From Flavobacterium psychrophilum (lineage in GTDB: Bacteria > Bacteroidota > Bacteroidia > Flavobacteriales > Flavobacteriaceae): a stretch of DNA of 24,991 nt. Shown in pieces: positions 1 through 6,596 of this stretch. The stretch is from NCBI GenBank assembly GCA_022730285.1, contig DZCQ01000024.1, forward strand, positions 12,048 to 37,038, given 5' to 3'. The notes beneath the pieces are model-generated. The model ran no database searches, was not told where the DNA came from, and was given only the letters and a program-made list of their open reading frames with translations. Every line of letters starts with the position of its first letter. The first letter of the stretch is position 1. The translations under genes were made by a program, and so were the position numbers.

Positions 1-820
1 TTCCTGCTTGAATGTCAGTAACAGGTATATTTTTAGATATTTTTATCGTTTTGTTTTGATAAAAAACATTAGCTATATAGCTATAAACTAATATTTCTAC
101 CCCAAAATCTTTTGTTTTAGGTTCACACATTACATTATTTTGACTATCTATTATTTGAATATAATAATCTTTGCTCTGCTCTTTGATTATCTTGTTTTCG
201 GCAATTACAAAACTTATATTTATTAGATTTACTTTACTTGCTTTGTCCACTACAATTTTCTTCCCACTGCTATTTTCTTTTAGCGATTTTGATTCTAAAT
301 TTAGGATAACCAACTGTTCTGCCTTTTTTATGGTTTTATTTAGTTGATAATTAGAAGCAATTAATAATTCTTTTTCTTTCTCAAAATTTATTTTGATACT
401 ATCTTTTTGAGTTGTAATAATAGAATTCTGTATTTTTAAGGATTTAATCTCTTTTATTAAAAGTATTATTTTTTTACGTAATCTAATCGCTTCTTCCTTG
501 TATTTGAATAAAATATCGATGTCTCCTTTATGCTTTTCAATATCTGTAATCATGTGTTCCACTTTAAACTTTTCTGCAATTAATTCCCCTGATAGTGTTG
601 CATTAGACGCGATAGCAAGATCTAATGAATCAGAAACTACTCTTAAATTGCTTAAAATTATCTTTTTTTCTAAGTCTAATTTTTTTTCAATTATCTTTTT
701 TTCTAAAATACTTTTATTATACACATATCCAACACTTGTTAACGATATTAATAAGATTATGGCTGTTACAATAATTAAAACAGTATTGCTTTTCTTAGGT
801 TTTGAATTAAAATTAGTCAT
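1..820 (-). CDS. One-helix coiled-coil envelope protein, paralogue A (3' end cut by window edge)
   Basis: I translated this open frame by hand from the ATG at 818-820; it stays open to base 1, giving 273 residues without a stop, so the C-terminus lies outside the window. A short Lys/Ser-rich N-terminus is followed by one hydrophobic helix (about residues 13-34), then a long charged heptad-like region (about 38-180) and a beta-rich C-terminal part. It is clearly a paralogue of the next gene (911-1807): both share SDSLD-AIASN-TLS-ELIAE in the coil, and IAEN, YY-Q-IDS-NNV and P-VT-I-AG near the C-terminus. This copy is richer in Lys and Ile. Topology suggests an inner-membrane anchor with the rest in the periplasm (inference). 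I know no established function; relatives in flavobacterial genomes are sometimes misannotated as chromosome-partitioning proteins because of the coil. Confidence 0.8.
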   Translation of the reverse strand, partial: MTNFNSKPKKSNTVLIIVTAIILLISLTSVGYVYNKSILEKKIIEKKLDLEKKIILSNLRVVSDSLDLAIASNATLSGELIAEKFKVEHMITDIEKHKGDIDILFKYKEEAIRLRKKIILLIKEIKSLKIQNSIITTQKDSIKINFEKEKELLIASNYQLNKTIKKAEQLVILNLESKSLKENSSGKKIVVDKASKVNLINISFVIAENKIIKEQSKDYYIQIIDSQNNVMCEPKTKDFGVEILVYSYIANVFYQNKTIKISKNIPVTDIQAG

Positions 821-840
821 TTTTATTTAAAAAAAAGGTT

Positions 841-886
841 ATAAAAAAGTCAAAAGTAATATTTTATTTGAAATATTACTTTTGAC
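841..886 (-). terminator. Intrinsic terminator after paralogue B
   Basis: The arms GTCAAAAGTAATATT (849-863) and AATATTACTTTTGAC (872-886) are perfect reverse complements. One extra A-T pair extends the stem to 16 bp with a 6-nt loop. Read on the minus strand, the stem is followed by six T residues (843-848 complement), as in a rho-independent terminator. It lies 24 nt past the stop of the 911-1807 gene and before the start of the downstream paralogue, so the two tandem copies are probably largely separate transcription units. Confidence 0.8.
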
Positions 887-910
887 CTTAATCAAAAAAG
901 ATAAAAAAAA

Positions 911-1807
911 TTATTTCAATACAAAACTAGTTTTAGAAACCAACTCAGCTTTGTCAAAAACATTTACAAAATAAGTTCCTGCTTCTATTTTCGTAACAGG
1001 TAAATCTTTAGAAACTTGTACCGTTTTATTTTCATATTTAACAGAAGTAGCAAAACTATAGCTTAAAGTTTTGTCATCAAAATCTTCCGTTTTTTTGTCT
1101 CCAAGTACATTATTTTTACTATCAATTACTTGAACATAATATGTTTTATCTCCAGATTTTGCTATTTGGTTTTCTGCGATGGTAAAGCTTATTTTAAGAA
1201 TGTCCGATTTACTTGCTTTTTCAGTAGCAATTTGCTTTCCCGAGCTACGCTGCTTTAAAGCGGTAGTTTGCAAATTCAAAACAGTCAATTTAGAGCCTTT
1301 TTCTACTATTTTGGCTAAATTTTCTTTCTGGGAAACCAGAGTATCGTTATAAACCTTTGCTTTTCCAAGCTCTGTGACAGTGCTATCCCGTTGTACAGTA
1401 AGCTTTTCATTTTCTTGTTTTAAAGCAGTAACTTCTTTCATTAATGTAGCCACTCTATTCCTTAAGTTACTAGCTTCCACTTTATATTTTGACATAGATG
1501 CAGCATCTCCTTTTGCTTTTTCTACATCGGCAATAAGTTGCTGAATTTTATCTCTTTCTGCAATTAGCTCACTAGATAGAGTAGTGTTCGAAGCGATTGC
1601 TACATCTAAAGAGTCTGAGGCAACTTTTAAATCTTTTAAGACAGAATCTTTTTCGCTAATTAAAGTATTTTCTGTAACCTTAGAGTCGTTACTCATTTTA
1701 TACATGTATCCTAAACTTCCTAACAAAAGAAGTAATAATATTACAATAGTAGCTTTTAAGCCAGAATTGTTTTGTTTTTTTTCTGCATTAATCTCGAATT
1801 CTTTCAT
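911..1807 (-). CDS. One-helix coiled-coil envelope protein, paralogue B
   Basis: This 298-residue protein has a polar N-terminus, one leucine-rich transmembrane helix (about 18-36), a long coiled-coil region (about 40-190) and a C-terminal region of about 100 residues with alternating hydrophobic positions that looks beta-sandwich-like. There is no cleavable signal peptide because the helix starts after 17 polar residues; I infer a single-pass inner-membrane protein facing the periplasm. It is the complete copy of the tandem pair with the gene at 1-820. It is divergent from the formimidoylglutamase gene at 1915, has a Bacteroidetes -7 box about 62 nt upstream of the start, and ends in a strong terminator. 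No catalytic motif is visible and I do not recognise a named family. A structural role linking membrane and periplasmic partners is speculation. Confidence 0.85.
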   Translation of the reverse strand: MKEFEINAEKKQNNSGLKATIVILLLLLLGSLGYMYKMSNDSKVTENTLISEKDSVLKDLKVASDSLDVAIASNTTLSSELIAERDKIQQLIADVEKAKGDAASMSKYKVEASNLRNRVATLMKEVTALKQENEKLTVQRDSTVTELGKAKVYNDTLVSQKENLAKIVEKGSKLTVLNLQTTALKQRSSGKQIATEKASKSDILKISFTIAENQIAKSGDKTYYVQVIDSKNNVLGDKKTEDFDDKTLSYSFATSVKYENKTVQVSKDLPVTKIEAGTYFVNVFDKAELVSKTSFVLK

Positions 1808-1868
1808 TTTGTTTGCTTTGTTTGTTTGGGTTAATAATTATGTTTGATATAAACATTATTAAATAACG

Positions 1869-1876
1869 CAAATATA
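1869..1876 (-). promoter_or_regulatory. Bacteroidetes -7 box for paralogue B
   Basis: The minus strand reads TATATTTG, matching the TAnnTTTG consensus of the Bacteroidetes primary sigma factor. Transcription would begin near 1863, leaving a leader of about 55 nt. No clear -33 TTTG is visible at the usual distance, so the call rests on the -7 box and its place in a divergent intergenic region. Confidence 0.45.
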
Positions 1877-1887
1877 TATAAAAATAT

Positions 1888-1895
1888 TATTTTTG
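1888..1895 (+). promoter_or_regulatory. Bacteroidetes -7 box for formimidoylglutamase gene
   Basis: TATTTTTG matches TAnnTTTG 19 nt before the ATG at 1915. It sits in the same short divergent region as the opposing box at 1869-1876, so the two promoters nearly touch. No -33 element was recognised. Confidence 0.45.
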
Positions 1896-1914
1896 GAGTA
1901 TTATTTTTAACATT

Positions 1915-2955
1915 ATGGATAATCTTATACAATTTAAGCAATCGGATTTAACTAAAATAATCAATTTTAGAAATGGTGAAGTTAAATTTGGAGAAAAAAT
2001 AGACATTATTCCAACAGATCAAGCATCCTTGGAATACATGTCTAAAAGTAGTAGTCGTTATGTATTATTAGGTATTCCAGAAGATGTAGGAATAAGAGCA
2101 AATCTTGGCAGAGCTGGTGCAAATACCGCTTGGGAAAGTGCCTTGAAAAGCATTGTAAACATGCAACATAATCGTTTTTGTAAAGGATATTCTATTTTAA
2201 TTCTTGGGCAAGTAGATGTGCATTATATCATGGTTGAGGCTAGCAAATTAAACGAAAATAATCCAGAAGACAGGAGACGCCTTTTTCAATTGGTAGAGCA
2301 AATAGACAAGGAAGTGGCTCATATCGTCTTTTTGATTGCAAAAGCCGGAAAAATACCAATTATTATTGGGGGAGGACATAACAATGCTTATGGGAATATT
2401 AAGGGAATGGCTCTCGCAAAAGGAAAACCAATTAATGCAATTAATTTTGACGCACATTCTGATTTTAGAATTTTAGAAGGCAGACATAGTGGCAATGGTT
2501 TTTCGTATGCTTTTGAAGAAGGATTTCTAAAAAAATATTTTATTTTCGGATTGCATGAAAGTTATACTTCTAAAAGTGTTTTAGATACTTTAAAAAAACT
2601 AGATACAAGAGTTCGATATAACACTTATGATGAAATAAAAATCAGACAGCAAAAAGGATTCCAACAAGAATTATACACATCGCTCGATTTTGTAAAAAAC
2701 GATTCTTTTGGAATTGAAATTGATCTAGATTCCTTGCCAAATATTGCATCTAGTGCCATGACTTTAAGTGGCTTCTCTGTAGAGGAATTGCGGCAGTTTG
2801 TCTTTCTTGCTTCTCAGAATTCTAATGCAAGTTATTTGCATATTTGCGAAGGTGCTCCTTCTCTTGGAGAAGAGAAAAACAATCATTTAATTGGAAAATT
2901 AATTGGATATTTAGTTTCTGATTTTATAAAAGGACATTCTTTTTTAACAGATTGA
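1915..2955 (+). CDS. hutG: Formimidoylglutamase-like enzyme, arginase/ureohydrolase fold
   Basis: At 346 residues this has the Mn-binding signatures of the ureohydrolase family: GGGHN (152-156, His155), DAHSD (179-183, Asp179/His181/Asp183) and EIDLD (268-272, Asp270/Asp272). These match the six metal ligands known for arginase, agmatinase and HutG. The GGGH form of the first motif, rather than the GGDHS of arginase, fits formimidoylglutamase, which splits N-formimino-glutamate to glutamate and formamide in histidine breakdown. The last motif lacks the usual Asp/Asn-Pro ending, and the N-terminal 100 residues are longer than in classical arginases. No other hut genes lie nearby, so the substrate is not confirmed by context. 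It is transcribed alone or just ahead of the helicase gene, whose promoter overlaps this stop codon. Another ureohydrolase activity remains possible. Confidence 0.75.
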   Translation: MDNLIQFKQSDLTKIINFRNGEVKFGEKIDIIPTDQASLEYMSKSSSRYVLLGIPEDVGIRANLGRAGANTAWESALKSIVNMQHNRFCKGYSILILGQVDVHYIMVEASKLNENNPEDRRRLFQLVEQIDKEVAHIVFLIAKAGKIPIIIGGGHNNAYGNIKGMALAKGKPINAINFDAHSDFRILEGRHSGNGFSYAFEEGFLKKYFIFGLHESYTSKSVLDTLKKLDTRVRYNTYDEIKIRQQKGFQQELYTSLDFVKNDSFGIEIDLDSLPNIASSAMTLSGFSVEELRQFVFLASQNSNASYLHICEGAPSLGEEKNNHLIGKLIGYLVSDFIKGHSFLTD

Positions 2956-2983
2956 TAAATGACCAATAAATAAAGTATCTTTG
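2952..2983 (+). promoter_or_regulatory. Promoter for the DEAD-box helicase gene
   Basis: TATCTTTG (2976-2983) is a perfect TAnnTTTG -7 box, preceded by TTG at 2952-2954 with 21 nt between them, slightly longer than typical for Bacteroidetes promoters. The TTG overlaps the stop region of the upstream gene. Predicted initiation near 2989 leaves a leader of about 9 nt before the ATG at 2998. Confidence 0.6.
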
Positions 2984-2997
2984 CACAAAATTATATC

Positions 2998-4242
2998 ATG
3001 TTATTTGAAGATTTATCATTATCCAAAAGTATTCAAAGAGCCGTTTTTGAAGAAGGATACACACAGGCAACACCTATACAGGCTCAATCTATACCAATAA
3101 TCCTTTCTGGGCAGGACTTAATTGGCTGTGCTCAAACCGGAACAGGAAAAACAGCAGCCTTTGCAATACCTATTATTCATTCCTTACATAGAATGGTAGG
3201 TTCTTCTAAAAAAGAAAAAGTAATAAGAACACTTGTAGTTACTCCAACCAGAGAATTAGCAGTACAAATAGGGGAAAGCTTTGAAACTTACGGGAAATAT
3301 ACTAATTTAAGACAAATAACAATTTTTGGTGGTGTATCACAAATACCACAAGTAGAGCAACTTAAAAAAGGAGTTGATATCTTGATTGGAACACCAGGAA
3401 GGTTGCTAGACTTGCACAAACAAGGATTTATAGATTTGGAACATTTACATCATTTAGTACTAGACGAAGCCGATCAAATGCTTGATATGGGATTTATTAA
3501 TGATGTAAAAAAAATAATAAAACTAACCCCTAATAATAGGCAAACTTTACTCTTTTCGGCAACAATGCCAATAGCAATTAGAGAACTTGCCGAAATGTTT
3601 TTAACAGATCCAGCTACCATACAAATATCTCCCGTTTCTTCTACCATTGATACTGTTGATCAACGAATTTATTTTGTAGATAAATCAGATAAAAGGCAAT
3701 TGCTATATCATATCATTAGAAATGACAAATTAAAGAATATTTTAGTTTTTTCAAGAACAAAACACGGAGCTGATAATGTAGTAAAAGCACTTAGAAAACA
3801 AGGATTGAGTGCCGAAGCAATTCATGGAGATAAATCTCAAAATGCTCGTCAACGGGCTTTGGATAGCTTTAAAAATAAAGAAACCGACATACTAGTAGCT
3901 ACAGATATTGCCGCAAGAGGAATTGATATAGAACAATTACCATTTGTTATCAATTTTGATTTGCCAAACATCCCAGAAACTTATGTACACCGCATTGGAA
4001 GAACAGGGCGAGCAGGAAATGAAGGTGTCGCAATTTCTTTTTGTGGAAAAGATGAAGAGCCATATTGGAAAGATATTATTAAACTAACCAAAGCAAAAGT
4101 TACTACCATAACCGAGCATCCATATCCATGGAAAAATATTTCTCCGGAGGCAAAACCAGAGAGTAACTCTAATCGAAGTGGTGCTGCTCATAAATCCAGA
4201 AAATCAACTGCCTCAAAACAAAACAAAAAGCGTTGGTATTAG
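2998..4242 (+). CDS. rhlE: ATP-dependent RNA helicase, DEAD-box family (RhlE-like)
   Basis: The 414 residues carry the full superfamily 2 DEAD-box set: an isolated aromatic Phe3 and Q motif with Gln28, motif I AQTGTGKT (45-52), PTREL (83-87), GG (111-112), TPGR (132-135), DEAD (156-159), SAT (187-189), ATDIAARGID (301-310) and HRIGRTGR (331-338). The last 35 residues are a basic, Ser/Asn/Lys-rich tail, as in RhlE proteins, where such tails bind RNA. The protein should unwind short RNA duplexes or remodel RNPs in ribosome assembly or RNA turnover; cold adaptation is a common role. The exact paralogue cannot be fixed by eye because Bacteroidetes carry several RhlE-like helicases. It has its own promoter and a bidirectional terminator immediately downstream. 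Confidence 0.92.
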   Translation: MLFEDLSLSKSIQRAVFEEGYTQATPIQAQSIPIILSGQDLIGCAQTGTGKTAAFAIPIIHSLHRMVGSSKKEKVIRTLVVTPTRELAVQIGESFETYGKYTNLRQITIFGGVSQIPQVEQLKKGVDILIGTPGRLLDLHKQGFIDLEHLHHLVLDEADQMLDMGFINDVKKIIKLTPNNRQTLLFSATMPIAIRELAEMFLTDPATIQISPVSSTIDTVDQRIYFVDKSDKRQLLYHIIRNDKLKNILVFSRTKHGADNVVKALRKQGLSAEAIHGDKSQNARQRALDSFKNKETDILVATDIAARGIDIEQLPFVINFDLPNIPETYVHRIGRTGRAGNEGVAISFCGKDEEPYWKDIIKLTKAKVTTITEHPYPWKNISPEAKPESNSNRSGAAHKSRKSTASKQNKKRWY

Positions 4243-4263
4243 CTTTTATGCTAATGTAAGGCT

Positions 4264-4300
4264 ACAAAAAATCCCAAACATATTGTTTGGGATTTTTTGT
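4264..4300. terminator. Bidirectional intrinsic terminator between helicase and rplS
   Basis: ACAAAAAATCCCAAACA (4264-4280) and its exact reverse complement (4284-4300) form a 17-bp stem with a 3-nt loop. The core is GTTTGGGA/TCCCAAAC, flanked by A and T tracts, so it supplies a hairpin plus U-run in both directions. It sits between the convergent stops of the helicase gene (4242) and rplS (4321). Confidence 0.92.
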
Positions 4301-4320
4301 AATCACTTAAAATACAAGGA

Positions 4321-4671
4321 TTATCTTCTTTTATCTCTAATTTTAGCTTTTTTACCTGTAAGTTCTCTAAAATAGAAAATTCTAGCTCTACGAACAGCTC
4401 CTTTTTTATTAATTTCAATTTTTTGTAGAGCTGGTAAATTGATAGGAAATATACGTTCTACTCCTACTGAACCAGACATTTTACGGATAGTAAAAGTTTC
4501 CGTGCTTCCAGAACCACGTCTTTGTATTACTACTCCTTTAAAAAACTGTGTTCTTGTTTTTTCACCCTCTTTAATTTCGTAAAAAACCGTGATTGTATCC
4601 CCAGCACCAAACTCAGGGAAATCTTTTCTTGTTACAAATTCGCTATTAACGAAATCTACTAAATTTGCCAT
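4321..4671 (-). CDS. rplS: Large ribosomal subunit protein bL19
   Basis: The 116-residue product has the length and sequence of bacterial bL19: an N-terminal FPEFGAGDTI segment, then KEGEKTR-Q-FKGVVIQRRG, the conserved ERIFPINLP, and a basic C-terminus with RRAR-FYFRELTGKKAKI. bL19 sits at the 30S-50S interface, contacting bridge RNA. It is downstream of trmD on the same strand, as in many bacteria, but a 140-nt gap contains a strong promoter, so it can be made independently of the methyltransferase. It ends at a shared terminator facing the helicase gene. Confidence 0.97.
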   Translation of the reverse strand: MANLVDFVNSEFVTRKDFPEFGAGDTITVFYEIKEGEKTRTQFFKGVVIQRRGSGSTETFTIRKMSGSVGVERIFPINLPALQKIEINKKGAVRRARIFYFRELTGKKAKIRDKRR

Positions 4672-4740
4672 TTTTTATAATAATTATGGTTTAAAATCTG
4701 AGCAACATACACGATTTTCGCCAGAGGTTAGTCAAATGTG
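4672..4740 (-). promoter_or_regulatory. 5' leader of rplS, possible autoregulatory RNA
   Basis: If transcription starts about 5 nt after the -7 box, rplS mRNA has a leader of about 68 nt, long for this genome where other leaders look like 9-55 nt. It contains short pairings: CGA/TCG around a TTT loop at 4712-4720, and TCTG (4697-4700) with CAGA (4722-4725) as an outer stem. Ribosomal protein leaders that bind their own product are known for several r-proteins. Whether this is one is inference. Confidence 0.3.
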
Positions 4741-4744
4741 GGTG

Positions 4745-4775
4745 CAAAGGTACATAATTATTTTAAATTACAAAA
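4745..4775 (-). promoter_or_regulatory. Complete Bacteroidetes promoter for rplS
   Basis: The minus strand has TTTTG at 4775-4771 (the -33 element), an 18-nt spacer and TACCTTTG at 4752-4745 (the -7 box). Both elements and the spacing match the primary-sigma promoter consensus of Bacteroidetes. This is the clearest housekeeping promoter in the window, as expected for a ribosomal protein gene. Confidence 0.85.
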
Positions 4776-4811
4776 TAGTTAGTACATACTATTTTTTATA
4801 ATTTTCATCAC

Positions 4812-5489
4812 TTACTCTTCTAATAAATCTGGTCTTCTGTTTTTGGTATGTTCAAAAGCTTTGTCTTCTCGCCATTGGTCTATTTTTGCAAAATTTCCGC
4901 TAGTCAAAATAATCGGAACTTTCCACCCTTTATAATCTGCGGGTCTTGTATATATTGGTCCTGAAAGCAATCCGTCTTGAAAACTATCTGTTAGTGCCGA
5001 TGTTTCATCACTTAAAACGCCTGGAATTAATCGGATTATAGCATCACAAAAAACAATAGCTCCAATTTCGCCACCACTCAAAACATAATCACCAATGGAT
5101 ATTTCTTTGGTTACAAAATGGTCACGAACTCTCTGATCCACTCCTTTATAATGTCCGCAAAGAATAATAATATTTTTATACATCGATGCAGTATTTGCCA
5201 TTTTTTGGTTTAAAGTCTCTCCATCGGGCGACATATAAATTACCTCATCATAGCTTCTTTGCGATTTTAAAAAAGAAATACAATCATCAATTGGCTGAAT
5301 GTTCATTACCATACCAGCCCCTCCACCATACGGATAATCATCTACCGATTTTTGTTTGTTGGTAGAATAATCTCGTAAATTATGAAAGTGTACTTCTACA
5401 AGATTCTTATCGATAGCTCGTTTCATAATAGATGCTTCAAATGGGCTTTTGAGTAACTCTGGCAATAATGTTATAATGTCAATTCGCAT
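4812..5489 (-). CDS. trmD: tRNA (guanine-37-N1)-methyltransferase TrmD
   Basis: The 225-residue product is a SPOUT methyltransferase that places m1G at position 37 of tRNAs, next to the anticodon, to prevent +1 frameshifting. Visible signatures are the N-terminal [20 protein letters not shown] (51-60), [11 protein letters not shown] (110-120), the SAM-binding trefoil-knot segment [11 protein letters not shown] (131-141) and [17 protein letters not shown] (167-183). Asp168 in the last corresponds to the catalytic Asp. Length is typical. It is upstream of rplS, preserving the common trmD-rplS pair, but rimM and rpsP are not next to it here: the upstream neighbour is a divergent sigma-factor gene. 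Confidence 0.97.
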   Translation of the reverse strand: MRIDIITLLPELLKSPFEASIMKRAIDKNLVEVHFHNLRDYSTNKQKSVDDYPYGGGAGMVMNIQPIDDCISFLKSQRSYDEVIYMSPDGETLNQKMANTASMYKNIIILCGHYKGVDQRVRDHFVTKEISIGDYVLSGGEIGAIVFCDAIIRLIPGVLSDETSALTDSFQDGLLSGPIYTRPADYKGWKVPIILTSGNFAKIDQWREDKAFEHTKNRRPDLLEE

Positions 5490-5507
5490 AATTATTTAAT
5501 AAAAAAA

Positions 5508-5515
5508 CAAAGGTA
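5508..5515 (-). promoter_or_regulatory. Bacteroidetes -7 box for trmD
   Basis: The minus strand reads TACCTTTG, a perfect TAnnTTTG, 18 nt ahead of the trmD ATG. No TTTG is found at the usual -33 distance, so the promoter may be of moderate strength. Confidence 0.55.
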
Positions 5516-5561
5516 CAAGAATAATTTGGTTCATTTTATTTAAAAAAACAAAATGAATATT

Positions 5562-5590
5562 AAACCTTTTGTTGTAATTTTAGTCTAATA
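5562..5590 (+). promoter_or_regulatory. ECF-type promoter of the sigma-factor gene
   Basis: AAACCTTTTG starting at 5562 and AGTCTAATA starting at 5582 have the form of an ECF promoter: an AAC-containing -35 and a GTC-containing -10, with 16 nt between AACC and GTC. The same motif with the same spacing recurs at 6153 before the next gene. It does not fit the housekeeping consensus. Initiation would fall near 5593-5597, about 10-14 nt ahead of the TTG start, so autoregulation by the encoded sigma factor is the simplest reading (inference). A TACTTTTG string at 5602-5609 overlaps the start codon and is unlikely to be the used -7 box. Confidence 0.65.
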
Positions 5591-5606
5591 AAACAAATAA
5601 GTACTT

Positions 5607-6149
5607 TTGCAAGACGAAAAACAATTTATAGAGGAATTATTAAATCCGAAAACGCAAAATGAAGCGTTTCGAATTTTGGTGCAAAAATACCAAAAACCGT
5701 TGTATAATCATGTCAGGAACATGGTTTTGAATCATGATGATACAGATGATGTATTGCAAAATACTTTTATAAAAATATTTCAGAATTTAAAAAATTTTAA
5801 AGGAGATAGCAAACTATTTTCGTGGATATACCGAATTGCAACAAACGAAGCAATCACATTTATGCAACAACGCTCTAAAAAACAAGGCATTTCTAACGAA
5901 GAATTACAAGATAAAAGTTTAAATAAATTAGAAAGCGATGTCTATTTTGATGGAGATGAAATACAATTAAAATTGCAAAAAGCCATACATCGTCTTCCTG
6001 AAAAACAACAAACGGTATTTAAAATGAAATACTTTCAGGAATTAAAGTATGAGGAAATAAGTGAAATATTAGGCACTTCGGTTGGAGGTTTAAAAGCATC
6101 TTATTTTCATGCAGTAAAAAAAATAGAAGATTTTTTAAAACAAACATAA
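5607..6149 (+). CDS. ECF-type RNA polymerase sigma factor (sigma-70 family)
   Basis: The 180-residue product has the two-domain ECF plan. Region 2 spans about residues 25-90 with DDTDDVLQNTFIKIF and the -10-recognition segment FSWIYRIATNEAI. Region 4 spans about 125-178 with LPEKQQTVFKMKYFQ and a helix-turn-helix YEEISEILGTSVGGLKASYFHA. There is no ATG near the expected N-terminus; a stop lies three codons upstream and the next in-frame ATG would delete part of region 2. TTG at 5607 is therefore the only reasonable start. The gene opens a plus-strand module with a one-helix membrane protein and a secreted Spy-like protein, consistent with sigma factor, anti-sigma factor and periplasmic modulator. 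It directs RNA polymerase to a special promoter class, probably the AAACC/GTCT motif found before itself and the following gene. Confidence 0.9.
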   Translation: MQDEKQFIEELLNPKTQNEAFRILVQKYQKPLYNHVRNMVLNHDDTDDVLQNTFIKIFQNLKNFKGDSKLFSWIYRIATNEAITFMQQRSKKQGISNEELQDKSLNKLESDVYFDGDEIQLKLQKAIHRLPEKQQTVFKMKYFQELKYEEISEILGTSVGGLKASYFHAVKKIEDFLKQT

Positions 6150-6152
6150 ATT

Positions 6153-6180
6153 AAACCTTTTGAGGTAAAAATAGTCTTAC
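6153..6180 (+). promoter_or_regulatory. Second ECF-type promoter, before the putative anti-sigma gene
   Basis: AAACCTTTTG at 6153 and AGTCTTAC at 6173 reproduce the motif at 5562-5590, with the same 16-nt distance between AACC and GTC. The box begins only 3 nt after the sigma stop codon, and initiation near 6184-6188 leaves a leader of about 13 nt to the ATG at 6200. The putative anti-sigma and periplasmic genes can thus be raised separately from the sigma gene. Confidence 0.65.
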
Positions 6181-6199
6181 TTACAAAAGTAAATACAAA

Positions 6200-6589
6200 A
6201 TGAAAAATATAAATATAAAAGAATCAAACAAAATAGAAACAGGATTTATAGTCCCTGAAAATTATTTTGAAAATCTGGAACAAAAAATATTTGAAAAGTT
6301 AGAACTTTCTCCTACCGAAAGCAAGGTTGTTTCGTTGTGGAAAAAGCCATCTACTTGGGTTTCTGGAATTGCAGCAGCATTTGTAGTTAGTCTTGGATTT
6401 TATTTTTATAAAAGTGAAAAAGTAATTGAAAATAGCATTACAGCTCAAGAATATTTAGCGTATCAAAATGATGTTAGCTTAGAAGATATTGCAGATAACC
6501 TAACTGATTCCGATATTACAAATTTAGAAAAAGATTTGAATTTATATCCAAATGCATCAGAAACATATTATAACGAATACTTAAATTAA
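6200..6589 (+). CDS. Single-pass membrane protein, putative anti-sigma factor
   Basis: This 129-residue protein has a cytoplasmic-type N-terminus of 50 residues, one transmembrane helix (about 51-70), and an acidic C-terminal region of about 55 residues expected in the periplasm. The N-terminal FIVPENYFENLEQKI resembles the VPE-YFE-L motif that, as I recall, opens many small Bacteroidetes membrane proteins encoded next to ECF sigma factors. There is no zinc-binding HxxxCxxC motif, so it is not a classical ZAS anti-sigma factor. Position between the sigma gene and a Spy-like gene (7 nt to the latter), and its own copy of the ECF promoter, suggest it holds the sigma factor at the membrane in negative feedback. 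This role is inferred from context and topology. Confidence 0.7.
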   Translation: MKNINIKESNKIETGFIVPENYFENLEQKIFEKLELSPTESKVVSLWKKPSTWVSGIAAAFVVSLGFYFYKSEKVIENSITAQEYLAYQNDVSLEDIADNLTDSDITNLEKDLNLYPNASETYYNEYLN

Positions 6590-6596
6590 AATAAAA

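Noticed and set aside
498..830. A 110-codon plus-strand frame at the left end
   Set aside because: It is antisense to the coiled-coil paralogue A, whose minus-strand frame is supported by homology to its tandem copy.
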